Shown here one piece after another: positions 1 to 8,974 of a DNA stretch of 64,000 nt (its first letter is position 1; each line of letters begins with the position of its first letter). The position numbers were made by a program, and so were the translations under genes. The notes below the pieces were generated by a model, which was not told where the DNA came from, ran no database searches, and saw nothing but the letters and a program-made list of their open reading frames with translations. Source of the DNA: Aestuariibacter sp. (lineage in GTDB: Bacteria; Pseudomonadota; Gammaproteobacteria; Enterobacterales; Alteromonadaceae); the NCBI GenBank assembly GCA_017794925.1, contig CP051238.1, positions 2,744,179-2,808,178 on the forward strand. The letters are read 5' to 3'.

Positions 1-480
1 GAATTGGTTCACATGACCCACGCTCTGGACAAACTCCCGTCAGAAATCTCTGGCGGTATGAAGCAGCGTGTGGGTATCGCCCGGGCGTTGGCCATGGAAC
101 CTAAAGTGTTACTGATGGATGAACCCTTCGGTGCATTGGACGCGCTGACCCGTGCACATTTGCAGGATTCACTGATGGAGATCCATGCGGAGCTTGGCAA
201 TACGGTCATCATGATTACTCACGATGTTGATGAAGCAGTTCTTCTGTCTGACCGCATTGTGATGATGACCAATGGCCCTGCAGCCACTATCGGTGAAGTA
301 CTGGACGTAAAGCTGGAGCGACCTCGTGACCGTCTGGCATTGGCCGATAACCCGGAATACAACCATTACCGACATGAGGTACTTACCTTCCTGTACGAAA
401 AACAGAAGAAGGTGGAAACCGTTTCCAGTCGCAAATCGGATAAAAAAAGCAGCGATTCAAAGAAATCTAACGCTGCGTAA
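1..480 (+). CDS. nrtD: Nitrate ABC transporter ATP-binding protein, C-terminal part (5' end outside window)
   Basis: The reading frame is open from base 1, so the start lies upstream of the window. The visible 159 codons hold the second half of an ABC ATPase: a signature motif ([15 protein letters not shown]), Walker B with catalytic Glu (VLLMDEP), the D-loop (GALD) and the H-loop His (ITHDVDEA). The region after the H-loop and the lysine/serine-rich tail match the NrtD/NtrD ATPases that energise nitrate/nitrite uptake at the inner membrane. The following porin and mobA (molybdenum cofactor for nitrate reductase) fit a nitrate-assimilation cluster continuing upstream. Assignment to nitrate rather than taurine or cyanate rests on resemblance and neighbours. 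Confidence 0.85.
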   Translation, partial: ELVHMTHALDKLPSEISGGMKQRVGIARALAMEPKVLLMDEPFGALDALTRAHLQDSLMEIHAELGNTVIMITHDVDEAVLLSDRIVMMTNGPAATIGEVLDVKLERPRDRLALADNPEYNHYRHEVLTFLYEKQKKVETVSSRKSDKKSSDSKKSNAA

Positions 481-509
481 AGAATTTTAATAAAAACATT
501 GAGTTAGCT

Positions 510-525
510 CGGCCCTTCGGGGTCG
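510..525 (+). promoter_or_regulatory. UUCG-capped RNA hairpin between nrtD and the porin gene
   Basis: CGGCCC and GGGTCG pair around a TTCG tetraloop, a very stable RNA hairpin. No T-run follows, so it is not a normal intrinsic terminator. It may protect the 3' end of upstream mRNA or set the nrtD/porin expression ratio. Confidence 0.5.
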
Positions 526-562
526 GGTCAGGCAATCTCACTCTAAATTTAGGAAAAACACG

Positions 563-1774
563 ATGAACGCAACCCTTTTTTCAACTAAACGTGCAGTACT
601 TTCTTTAGTCATCGCATCGGCATTATCGCCGGTAGCATCAGCAGAAAGCCTGCATGATGCATGGTCTGATTCTAAAGCGTCAGCCAGTTTTCGTCTTCGC
701 TATGAAGGTGCTTCACAAGACAACGCCGCAAAAGATGCAAGCGCACTGACGCTGCGTACTTTGCTGAGCTACGAGTCTGGCAGCTACAAAGGATTCTCTT
801 TTAAAGCAGACTTGGAAGATGTGACCATCGTAATGGGGCAGGGCGACTACACTGTAGGTCCGGCGGGTTATAACCTGGGTCAATACTCAGTGATTGCTGA
901 TCCGGAAACAACAGAGCTGAATCAGGGTTACCTGCAATACAAAGGTGATGGCGTTACAGTAAAAGCAGGTCGTCAGATTATTGCATTAGACGGACACCGC
1001 TTTGTTGGTCATGTAGGCTGGCGCCAGGATTGGCAGACTTACGATGCCATCTCGGTTAACTACAAAGCGAGTGAAAAGCTAAACGCGTTTTACGCTTATC
1101 TTAACAAGCGTAACCGTATTTTCGGTGAAGCAGCTGACATCGATTCAAATGATCACCTGTTGAACGTAAGCTACAAGTCAGATATGGGCAAACTCACTGC
1201 TTATGCCTATTTACTTGAAGTAGATAACAATACTGAAAACAGTCTGGATACCTTTGGTGTGAGCTACAGCGGTGCCTATCAGGCTGATTCTGTTAAATGG
1301 TTATACAATGCTGAATTCGCACAACAATCCAGTGAAACGGCAACCACCGATTTTTCTGCCAGCTATCTGATGCTGGAAGCGGGTGCCAGTGTTTCAGGTG
1401 TGACAGCAAAATTAGGCTATGAGCTGTTAGGTTCAGACGATGGTGCATATGGTTTCGCTACTCCGCTTGCGACACTGCATAAATTTAATGGTTGGTCTGA
1501 TCAATGGTTAGGTACACCAGCTCAGGGTTTACAAGACATCTACGCCAGTGTGGCTGCTAAATTTGCAGGTGGTAACTGGTTAGCGGTTTATCATAAATTT
1601 GATGCGGATGAAGCAAGCGCTACAGTGGATGATTTAGGTAGCGAAATCAATCTGCAGTACACCACTAAAGTCGCTGAAAAGTACAGTGTTGGTGTGAAAT
1701 ACGCTAACTACTCTGCAGGTGACATTAAAGTAGATACTGATAAACTGTGGTTATGGGTAGCGACTAAGTTCTAA
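563..1774 (+). CDS. Outer-membrane porin, alginate-export-like beta-barrel, probably for nitrate
   Basis: The product is 403 aa with a Sec signal peptide of about 27 residues (cleavage likely after ASA). The rest is alternating polar/aromatic beta-strand sequence ending in a terminal Phe (WVATKF), the usual barrel-assembly signal. The overall look is that of the alginate-export (OprD/AlgE-like) porin family. AGGAAAAACACG precedes the ATG. It lies 82 bases after the nitrate transporter ATPase on the same strand and before mobA, so it probably admits nitrate or another small anion across the outer membrane. That substrate is inferred from context only. Confidence 0.75.
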   Translation: MNATLFSTKRAVLSLVIASALSPVASAESLHDAWSDSKASASFRLRYEGASQDNAAKDASALTLRTLLSYESGSYKGFSFKADLEDVTIVMGQGDYTVGPAGYNLGQYSVIADPETTELNQGYLQYKGDGVTVKAGRQIIALDGHRFVGHVGWRQDWQTYDAISVNYKASEKLNAFYAYLNKRNRIFGEAADIDSNDHLLNVSYKSDMGKLTAYAYLLEVDNNTENSLDTFGVSYSGAYQADSVKWLYNAEFAQQSSETATTDFSASYLMLEAGASVSGVTAKLGYELLGSDDGAYGFATPLATLHKFNGWSDQWLGTPAQGLQDIYASVAAKFAGGNWLAVYHKFDADEASATVDDLGSEINLQYTTKVAEKYSVGVKYANYSAGDIKVDTDKLWLWVATKF

Positions 1775-1788
1775 TTTTCGGGGTCATC

Positions 1789-2376
1789 ATGTGCGCTGTA
1801 TCTGGTCTTCAGGACACGTCGACATTGCAGTACAGACAGCTGGGATTTATTTTGGCTGGTGGTTTGTCTTCCCGAATGGGACAAGACAAATCAACGGTCA
1901 GCATAAACGGGCAAGCCATGCTCGATATCGCCCGGCAATTACTGGATACAGCGCCCCTCCATCATCATTATGTGGTGGGAGGGCAATTTAGTACCTTCCC
2001 CGAGCTAACCCGACAACACGGGCCCGGTAGAGCCATTGCTGATGTGTTAATTCAGTTAGCCAGGCAGTATACGGGCACAGCACTTTTTCTTCCGGTTGAT
2101 ATGCCATGCCTGGAATCGGGTACCTTAACAACCTTACTCAATTTGGCCAATACGACCAAGCGAGCTTGTTATTTTGACAATAGCTTTTTACCTGTGGCTA
2201 TGCCAATCAGCACACGCTATATCGAATCGCTAACTACGTTGATTGAGCAAAAGCCCTGTATATCAATTCGGGCTTTGTTATCGGTATGTGGTGCTCAATC
2301 GATTCGTTTTGAAGGGCATCGCAGGGAACTGGTGAATGTGAATACACGCTCAATTGCAGACAGTTTGAGTGCTTAA
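1789..2376 (+). CDS. mobA: Molybdenum cofactor guanylyltransferase
   Basis: The 195 aa protein is of usual MobA length. Residues 22-34 carry the nucleotidyltransferase motif LAGGLSSRMGQDKS, followed by PVDMPCL with the Mg-binding Asp. MobA transfers GMP from GTP to Mo-molybdopterin, giving the bis-MGD cofactor of assimilatory nitrate reductase. It follows the porin by 14 bases and is probably in the same operon. The cytosine-form cofactor used by some xanthine dehydrogenases needs a different enzyme (MocA), so this gene most likely serves nitrate reductase. Its stop overlaps the convergent HDOD gene by 4 bases. Confidence 0.88.
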   Translation: MCAVSGLQDTSTLQYRQLGFILAGGLSSRMGQDKSTVSINGQAMLDIARQLLDTAPLHHHYVVGGQFSTFPELTRQHGPGRAIADVLIQLARQYTGTALFLPVDMPCLESGTLTTLLNLANTTKRACYFDNSFLPVAMPISTRYIESLTTLIEQKPCISIRALLSVCGAQSIRFEGHRRELVNVNTRSIADSLSA

Positions 2377-3536
2377 CGTTGTTCTTCTAAAAACGCATTT
2401 GCATATTGTTCTGGCAATTTACTCATCCACTCCTGTAGTGCCACCGATTCTTTTTCAAGGGATATGTATTGTTGTGCAAGCAACAGTGTTTGCGCAATGG
2501 ACACATCATCAGTGACAGGTGACGCCTGCACGTTTAACAGTTCCTCATGTAAGTTATCCGGGTAACACCACAGTATTAAAAGAAAAGCACTTATCAACAT
2601 CGCGGGTTGAGGGTGTTCATTACAAAATTCGTCGTACGCCTGCCGGTCAGACTCATATAAAGACGCCATCACTAATCTGCCAATCCCACTTAATACGGCG
2701 CAAATGAAAGTGCGTTCGGTGAGTTGAGGGATACTTGATACCCTTGCCATTATGCGACGTGACAGCTGCGCATAGTGCTCAGTGTAATGGCAAACCTCCT
2801 GGTGAGCCTTTGGTGTCAAAAGGTGTTCAGTTGCTTTTTCAATGGCGAAACTCATGGTCATAGCCTGCAGTAACTGGGTACCAATGCGGGCAATGGCTTC
2901 TTCAAGTGAGTCGGTAGGGCGGTGATATCCCAGGTATGCAGAATTAGCCATTTGCAATAATCGCGCTGCAATTATTGGCTCGAGGCTTACGATAGCAGCC
3001 AGGTGGGGCAGATCAGTGTTGTTTGCTGTTAAAGACTCGCGCAGTTTTGTCACGACGTCAGGTAATACGGGAATTTGACTAAGCTGACATATGAGTTGAC
3101 GCTCGTTGTCTGAAAGTGAAAGTGACTTCAACGTTGCAACATGGCTCAAAAATTCAATCAGTTGATCGTCGGTAAATGGCTTTGCCAAGAGGGTATGTGC
3201 AACCTGATTGCAAGTCACAATGGCTTCATCACTGGTATCACCTGTGACGAGTACTCTTATGGCAAGCGGGTATACAGCGGCCACTTCGGTGAGTATCTCA
3301 GCCCCGGTTATCTGAGGCATTCTATAATCACAAAATACAATATCAGGTGTCGGAGGAACGTTGATTTCATTACGCCAATACTGAGGGGAATCGATTAACG
3401 ATACTTGCCAGTCTGCAAACAACCTCTTGGCTGTTCGCCTGATTGCTTTAAGCATTAAATCGTCATCGTCTATGAATACTGCGTAATTATCATTCATCGC
3501 AATTGCTCTGTCATGCACCGGAATTTGTGATGGCAT
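2373..3536 (-). CDS. Response regulator with REC and HDOD domains
   Basis: The protein is 387 aa. Residues about 17-135 form a receiver domain: acidic cluster FIDDDD, phospho-acceptor D70 in FCDYRMP and the conserved Lys in LLAKPF. Residues about 150-350 form an HDOD domain, a catalytically degenerate HD relative (SQIPVLPDVVTKL; FSMAN-like QMANSAYLG). The first Met is preferred because GAGG precedes it; Met14 is an alternative. It is transcribed divergently from the FIST/histidine-kinase pair and is the only receiver protein nearby, so it is the natural phosphotransfer partner of that kinase. REC-HDOD proteins commonly act in signalling and c-di-GMP/biofilm control. Confidence 0.85.
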   Translation of the reverse strand: MPSQIPVHDRAIAMNDNYAVFIDDDDLMLKAIRRTAKRLFADWQVSLIDSPQYWRNEINVPPTPDIVFCDYRMPQITGAEILTEVAAVYPLAIRVLVTGDTSDEAIVTCNQVAHTLLAKPFTDDQLIEFLSHVATLKSLSLSDNERQLICQLSQIPVLPDVVTKLRESLTANNTDLPHLAAIVSLEPIIAARLLQMANSAYLGYHRPTDSLEEAIARIGTQLLQAMTMSFAIEKATEHLLTPKAHQEVCHYTEHYAQLSRRIMARVSSIPQLTERTFICAVLSGIGRLVMASLYESDRQAYDEFCNEHPQPAMLISAFLLILWCYPDNLHEELLNVQASPVTDDVSIAQTLLLAQQYISLEKESVALQEWMSKLPEQYANAFLEEQR

Positions 3537-3671
3537 CCGGCCTCATGTGTATCCTTCATCTACTGTTTCTGGATTTTAATGGTTATGTATTTACATACCA
3601 AATTATATTGCAAGTTTACCGACTTTAACCTATATAAATCAATATAAATTAAAAATTGCAATAAAACGAAG

Positions 3672-3689
3672 TGTCAAATGTGACATTTG
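3672..3689. promoter_or_regulatory. Overlapping palindromes upstream of the FIST gene
   Basis: Two perfect inverted repeats overlap here: TGTCA-N4-TGACA (3672-3685) and CAAATG-N3-CATTTG (3675-3689). They end 22 bases before the FIST start codon in the 175-base divergent region shared with the REC-HDOD gene. This is a plausible operator; the regulator is unknown. Confidence 0.4.
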
Positions 3690-3711
3690 CGACATCACTA
3701 AGGGTTGCAGC

Positions 3712-4875
3712 ATGCAAGTAACGCTCAAGCGTATTGAACTAAAGGATTCTCCACAATTTTCTGACGAGTTACACGGTAGCGAGATCAACCATGCTGACTT
3801 AAATATAGCGTTTGGCGATGTGGATGCAATTTCAGCGCTGGCAACCGTCATCAAAGACAAGTCAAATTGGATTGCTTCTTCCAGCTGTCAGGGCGCGATG
3901 AGCAACCTTGGCAATGATATGGGAGCGAGTTTTGTCCATGTCATGTCGGTGGCAAATACACAGGGAGCAATTGGGATAGCGTCTTGCGACATCGGAGAAG
4001 GCGATGTCACTGAGCAGGCGGAGTCTACCATTGTATCGGCGATGCAGCGGGCTAACCGGTTAGGCCAAATGCCAAACCTGGTTTGGATTGTGCAAGCGCC
4101 GGGTCAGGAAGAAAAAGTATTAAAAGGTGTTCAGGCTATACTGGGGAATTCAGTGCCTATTTTTGGCGGTTCCAGTGCTGATGATGCCATAGAAGGAAAA
4201 TGGTTACAGTTTGACGGAAAGCAACTTTACAGTAACGGTTTGGTGATCGCAGCGTTATACACTGAGAAGCCAATATCCTGTTATTTCAGTTCAGGATATA
4301 CCTTTACACAAAAAAAGGCAGAAGTGACCGCCGTGGATGGAAGAGTGCTCTATACCCTCGACAACAAACCTGCTGGAGAAGTATACAACCAGTGGCTACA
4401 GATGTACGGAGAGGCCCCACTGAAGCCGGGAAGTATTTTGTCAGATAGCACGTATTTCCCATTAGGCCGTGATATGGGAAGTAAATCTGAACCCATCCCC
4501 TTGTTAAGCCATCCCTCTAAGCTTAACGAAGACGATAGCCTGGAACTTTTTGCCACGGTACAGAAAGGCGAAATACTCACATTAATGCATGGCGAGAGAC
4601 ACAACCTCATTTCCCGTGCTGCTGAAGTTACTGAAGTGGTGCTGAGGACACACGAGCTAAACTATGAAAGTCAGGCTAAGGGCTTACTCTTGGTATTTTG
4701 TGGCGGCTGTATGTTAGCGGTAAAAGATCAACTGGATCAGATTCATCGGTCTATACTTAGTAAGGCGCAAGGCTTACCTTTTTTGGTTGCTTTTACGTTC
4801 GGAGAACAAGGGTGCTTTCCCGATGGCAAAAGCCGTCACGGTAACTTAATGATTTCAGCCACTGTTTTTGGGTAA
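3712..4875 (+). CDS. FIST N/C-domain sensor, NosP-like
   Basis: The 387 aa protein has the N-terminal FIST domain (about residues 30-220, GSSADDAIEGKW) followed by FIST_C (about 225-370; CGGCMLAVKD). No signal peptide or membrane segment is present, so it is cytosolic. FIST proteins of this length encoded next to a histidine kinase include NosP, a haem-based nitric-oxide sensor that modulates the kinase NahK. Here the kinase starts 6 bases after the stop, which fits that pairing. Haem binding cannot be read from sequence. The nitrate genes just upstream make NO a reasonable signal, but the ligand is inferred. Confidence 0.8.
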   Translation: MQVTLKRIELKDSPQFSDELHGSEINHADLNIAFGDVDAISALATVIKDKSNWIASSSCQGAMSNLGNDMGASFVHVMSVANTQGAIGIASCDIGEGDVTEQAESTIVSAMQRANRLGQMPNLVWIVQAPGQEEKVLKGVQAILGNSVPIFGGSSADDAIEGKWLQFDGKQLYSNGLVIAALYTEKPISCYFSSGYTFTQKKAEVTAVDGRVLYTLDNKPAGEVYNQWLQMYGEAPLKPGSILSDSTYFPLGRDMGSKSEPIPLLSHPSKLNEDDSLELFATVQKGEILTLMHGERHNLISRAAEVTEVVLRTHELNYESQAKGLLLVFCGGCMLAVKDQLDQIHRSILSKAQGLPFLVAFTFGEQGCFPDGKSRHGNLMISATVFG

Positions 4876-4881
4876 TGTCAC

Positions 4882-6231
4882 GTGACTGATGTAGAAAAGC
4901 TTCACGAAACAATTCAACAGCTTAGCTATGAAAACGCGCAGCTTAGTCGGTTTAAAAAAATAAACAGGCTAATACTTGAAGGGCTGGATGCGATACTTTG
5001 TTCTGAGAATCACGACGAAGTGTTTGCCCGATTGTTTGACGTGGTCAGTAATATTTTGCCGTGTGATCAAATCCTCATTGCCCAGCACGACGGGAATCAA
5101 AGTACCGTTGTTCCGGTATGTCGCAGACACAATAAAGGGCAACCCAGTGCATTGCGCTACTCTGATTTGAGTCATTATTTTGAACATACGGTGAATTTGT
5201 CGAATGTGAAATTGGTTCCTGACTGGTCAGCTCAAATTGGCCGGTGGTTGCCCGAGGCACAATCGGTCCTGATTCATCCAATTAATACTGCTCAGGCTGA
5301 GTATATCTGGTTGATTTCCGAGCAAAAAATTGGTGCGTTTTCCAAGCAATACGAAGAAGTGTTCGTATCGTTTAGTGCATTTGTTGCCAATACGCTCTCT
5401 CAGTTTGAAAAGCGCAGGCTGATTACTGAAAAAGAAGCGTTACTCGAAGAGCGTGAAAGGATTGAACGCAGTATGGTACATCAGGAAAAAATGGCTGCGC
5501 TTGGACAACTGGCGGCAGGTGTTGCACATGAACTTAATAATCCATTAGGGTTCATTAATAGTAATTTATCGAGTTTACATGACTATGTGTCACGCATTGA
5601 CAAATTTGCCCGAACAGCGAGTTCGACGAATGAGCAACTAAACGCGCAATTTCATGCTTCAGATATGGACTATATATTAACTGATACGGTTGATCTGGTT
5701 GATGAGTCACTCGATGGCATGCGTCGGGCCACCGATATTATTCAGAACCTGAAGGCGTTTTCCCATCCGGATGAAAAAACCATAAAGCCGTTGGATTTTT
5801 TGGCAGTGGTGCGCCAGGCATTGACCATCGTGCGTACACAGGCAAAAAATATCGTCGAAATCAAATTCGACACTATATTGGAAACGGCAATGATCAGTGC
5901 CAACGCGAATCAGCTGGCACAAGTTATCATTAACATCGTGACAAATGCTATTCAGGCTGTGAATCATGGCACTGGGCAGATTAATATTGATGTTGTCGAA
6001 GCGATGGCGCACATTGAATGTAGAATAAAAGACAATGGCCCGGGTATCGACGAGCAGGTAAAAGCCAGTATCTTTGATCCCTTTTTTACAACCAAAGCGG
6101 TTGGCCTGGGAACCGGACTTGGTTTATCCATATCCAGAGCTATTATTGAACAATGTGGTGGTGAATTGCAGCTTGAATCAACAGGACCGTCAGGCTCGAC
6201 TTTTCTGATTCGCTTACCATTACTCGAGTAA
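4882..6231 (+). CDS. GAF-domain sensor histidine kinase, NahK-like partner of the FIST protein
   Basis: The 449 aa protein begins with GTG, 6 bases after the FIST stop. Layout: N-terminal coiled coil (1-30), GAF-like region (about 35-175), a second coiled coil, then HisKA with phospho-acceptor H216 (VAHELNNPLG), N-box NIVTNAIQAV, G1 DNGPGID and G2 GTGLGLSISR. There are no membrane segments, so input is cytosolic, probably through the FIST protein. No receiver domain is fused. The divergent REC-HDOD protein is the likely phosphate acceptor. The linked FIST-kinase arrangement matches NosP/NahK systems, but kinase control by NO is inferred. Confidence 0.88.
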   Translation: MTDVEKLHETIQQLSYENAQLSRFKKINRLILEGLDAILCSENHDEVFARLFDVVSNILPCDQILIAQHDGNQSTVVPVCRRHNKGQPSALRYSDLSHYFEHTVNLSNVKLVPDWSAQIGRWLPEAQSVLIHPINTAQAEYIWLISEQKIGAFSKQYEEVFVSFSAFVANTLSQFEKRRLITEKEALLEERERIERSMVHQEKMAALGQLAAGVAHELNNPLGFINSNLSSLHDYVSRIDKFARTASSTNEQLNAQFHASDMDYILTDTVDLVDESLDGMRRATDIIQNLKAFSHPDEKTIKPLDFLAVVRQALTIVRTQAKNIVEIKFDTILETAMISANANQLAQVIINIVTNAIQAVNHGTGQINIDVVEAMAHIECRIKDNGPGIDEQVKASIFDPFFTTKAVGLGTGLGLSISRAIIEQCGGELQLESTGPSGSTFLIRLPLLE

Positions 6232-6363
6232 TTTCATTTTTCAGGTATCTCATTTAACAAGCAGTATTGAATACAAAACAGGATTGTTTTCACGAAAGGA
6301 TAGCAACGAAGCCTAACTTTAATTGAAGGTTTCTTGCACAGGCTCTATTGAGCGGAGGAGTTC

Positions 6364-7659
6364 ATGGCAGAAGAGGTTCAATCAGGCGTATTCCAATCAA
6401 CGTTTGAACAATGTGGTATCGGGCTGGCACATGTAAGCCCGACCGGTGATTTCATCAGGGTAAATAAAGCACTTAGTGATTTTCTGGGTTACTGTCCGGA
6501 AGAATTAATTAAGCTGGATTTTCAACACATCACTCACCCCGACTTTTTAGATAGTGATTTACAACACGTTAATGAACTCATCGATGGGATTTATGATTCC
6601 TATCAGATGGAAAAGATGTATCTTCACAAAGATGGCCACACCATTTGGGGCAAACTCACGGTTACGCTGGTCAGAAATGAACAGGGTGAGCCTCAGTATT
6701 TCATCTCTGTGGTTGAGGATATTGATGAGAAGAAGCGATTCGAATCGCGCTTTCAGGAATCTCAGGAAACCTTCAGGCTGATTGTCAGTGCACTATCTGA
6801 CCGGATGGCAGTGTGGGTGGTAACACCGAATATGAAGCATCTCACGTATTTAAATGAAGGTTATACTCATATTTGGGGGCGTGCAGGCAAAGAAATGTAC
6901 GATGACCCCTGCAGCTTTATCAAACATATCCACGTCGCAGACCGCAACCGAATCCTGCAACACTACCAGAAAGGCATAGAAGAGCCATGGGTTCATGAAT
7001 ACAGGATCATGCGTGATGACGGTACTTTAAGATACATTCGTGAGCGGGGTCAGTTGATACACGATTTACAAGGTAATGTGACCAGTGTGGTAATTACTGC
7101 CGATGATATTAGTAAGGATATGCAATTAAACGAAGCGCTAAAATCCGCTAATCACAAACTGAATGTATTGTCGCGAACTGACGGGTTAACCGGGATTGAT
7201 AATCGCAGAGAGTGCTTGCGCCGTGTGGAAGAAGAGCACCAGCGACTTTCCCGTATCAGTCAAAAAACAACGTCGACATTAGCGTTTATCGATTTAGATG
7301 ACTTTAAAGGCATCAATGATAAATACGGGCACAATGTGGGGGATTTGGCATTAAAAGCCTTATCAGAAAGACTGACCAGCACCATGCGGTGTAATGATGT
7401 AGTGGGGCGTTATGGCGGCGATGAGTTTCTGTTATTGCTACGTGATACCGCACAGCATGACGCGCAGGTTGTCATAGAACGTCTTTTTGCAGAGCCCGTT
7501 GAAGTTAAAAGTGAACAGGGTGAAGTGGTGACGGTTCGATGTTCAGTTGGCATCTCGCAATGGCAGACAGGGTTCAATGATGTACAGAGTTGGATAGACA
7601 TGGCCGATCAAAGCATGTACGAGGTAAAAGCGGTGAAACACTCTACGATATGCGGGTAA
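6364..7659 (+). CDS. PAS-PAS diguanylate cyclase
   Basis: The 431 aa protein has two PAS domains, each with a C-terminal PAC motif (about 10-130 and 135-260), then a GGDEF domain. The active site is intact, GGDEF at 351-355, and an inhibitory I-site R342-x-x-D345 lies five residues upstream, so it should make c-di-GMP with product inhibition. No membrane segments are seen. GGAGGAGTTC gives a strong ribosome binding site. It lies 132 bases after the kinase on the same strand, possibly with its own promoter, and could be the output of the FIST signalling group. Confidence 0.9.
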   Translation: MAEEVQSGVFQSTFEQCGIGLAHVSPTGDFIRVNKALSDFLGYCPEELIKLDFQHITHPDFLDSDLQHVNELIDGIYDSYQMEKMYLHKDGHTIWGKLTVTLVRNEQGEPQYFISVVEDIDEKKRFESRFQESQETFRLIVSALSDRMAVWVVTPNMKHLTYLNEGYTHIWGRAGKEMYDDPCSFIKHIHVADRNRILQHYQKGIEEPWVHEYRIMRDDGTLRYIRERGQLIHDLQGNVTSVVITADDISKDMQLNEALKSANHKLNVLSRTDGLTGIDNRRECLRRVEEEHQRLSRISQKTTSTLAFIDLDDFKGINDKYGHNVGDLALKALSERLTSTMRCNDVVGRYGGDEFLLLLRDTAQHDAQVVIERLFAEPVEVKSEQGEVVTVRCSVGISQWQTGFNDVQSWIDMADQSMYEVKAVKHSTICG

Positions 7660-7673
7660 GGTTGAGGCATTAC

Positions 7674-7712
7674 AACGCCACAGCCCTCTATATTTGGTCA
7701 GGCTGTGGCGTT
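7674..7712. terminator. Long hairpin between convergent diguanylate cyclase and puuD genes
   Basis: Twelve perfectly paired bases, AACGCCACAGCC and GGCTGTGGCGTT, enclose a 15-base loop. It lies between two convergent genes and probably terminates both, although the flanking T-runs are weak. Confidence 0.65.
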
Positions 7713-7741
7713 ACATTTGCGCAGTGATCAGCGCATCGTGG

Positions 7742-8974
7742 CTATTGCTGCGCTGCCCAACGCGCAATGATTGCACGCTCTTCGTCGGTCATACCGGTTT
7801 TATTCAGAAACGGCATGTCACGGGTTACAGTAGTACGATTAATCAATTGTGGTGCTTGTCGTGTAATTTGCTCCCAATTGTCAAACTTCACACCTAAAGG
7901 CGCGACTCGGAAAACCTCATCGGTAGGGGCACTCGCATGACATCCCTGACAATGGGTCTCTACCAACGCCATAACGTGCTTATCCAACTCACTAACAGGT
8001 TGAGGAGAAGCTGAATCGGTTACCGTTGTCTGTGATGTCACAGGTGCTTCGACCTGCGTTGATGATGGCGCAGAGCGGGGCCATGATATCCACAAGGCGA
8101 TTAGCAGCATGCCTACTGCACCCGAAATAAGAATCGACGGTTTAATCTGCCCCAAGTGACGCAGGTTAAAGAAATGTCGAATCCAGGCCGCTACCGCCAT
8201 CAGCGCAACCAGTACCAGCCAGTTTTGCGGGTGTTGATAGGTCATGGGATAATGATTGCTGATCATGATAAACAGGATGGGCAGCGTCAGGTAATTGTTG
8301 TGAACTGAACGCAGTTTTGCGCCAGCTCCCCAGGAGGGGTCTACAGGCTGTTGATTAGCGACAGCGTCCACCATCTTACGCTGTGCAGGCATGATATTGA
8401 GCCACACATTGGCAACCATAATAGTGCCGATTAATGCACCCACATGAATATAGGCGCCGCGGCCACTAAACCAATGGGTAGCCAGATAACTGACAATAAC
8501 TAATAGCGCTACCAGGGCAACAGCGAACAATTTAGGGTAGTTTGCCAATTTAGTCCGACAAGCTGTTTCATAAATAATCGCGCCACCTGCTATTAAGGCT
8601 ATACCGCGAACAATGGCTTCGGCCTCACTCATTGCCATTACACTCGGGTCAATCAAATATGCTGCAGCAGCAAAGTAGTAAACAATGACCAGAAGAGCGA
8701 TACCACTTAGCCAGGTGGAGTAGGCTTCCCACTTAAACCAGTGTAAGGTTTTGGGCATGGTTTGAGGGCCATAGGCATACTTCGCGACTTCGTAAAAGCC
8801 ACCGCCATGGACTGCCCATAAGTCACCTTTAATGCCTTGTTTTTTCTTCCAGTCAGGGGGCGTTTCCAAGCTGTTATCCAGCCAGATAAAGTAAAATGAA
8901 GCGCCTATCCAGGCTACCCCGGCAATGACATGAAACCAGCGAACAAATAAAGACAGCCAATCAAGCCAAGGCAT
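7742..8974 (-). CDS. puuD: Membrane urate hydroxylase with C-terminal cytochrome c domain
   Basis: The 410 aa protein starts MPWLDWLSLF behind AGGAGTG; an earlier in-frame Met exists but lacks this site. The N-terminal about 300 residues hold several membrane helices typical of the PuuD urate-oxidase domain. The C-terminal domain is a c-type cytochrome with haem motif CQGCH (342-346) and a likely axial Met387. PuuD oxidises urate to 5-hydroxyisourate and passes electrons to the respiratory chain instead of making peroxide. It is the last gene of the seven-gene xdhA operon and overlaps guaD by 14 bases. UraH and UraD, encoded just upstream, take its product. Confidence 0.92.
   Translation of the reverse strand: MPWLDWLSLFVRWFHVIAGVAWIGASFYFIWLDNSLETPPDWKKKQGIKGDLWAVHGGGFYEVAKYAYGPQTMPKTLHWFKWEAYSTWLSGIALLVIVYYFAAAAYLIDPSVMAMSEAEAIVRGIALIAGGAIIYETACRTKLANYPKLFAVALVALLVIVSYLATHWFSGRGAYIHVGALIGTIMVANVWLNIMPAQRKMVDAVANQQPVDPSWGAGAKLRSVHNNYLTLPILFIMISNHYPMTYQHPQNWLVLVALMAVAAWIRHFFNLRHLGQIKPSILISGAVGMLLIALWISWPRSAPSSTQVEAPVTSQTTVTDSASPQPVSELDKHVMALVETHCQGCHASAPTDEVFRVAPLGVKFDNWEQITRQAPQLINRTTVTRDMPFLNKTGMTDEERAIIARWAAQQ

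Noticed and set aside
7695..7700. TGGTCA in the loop of the terminator at 7674
   Set aside because: Single half-site inside a terminator between convergent genes, where a promoter operator makes no sense.
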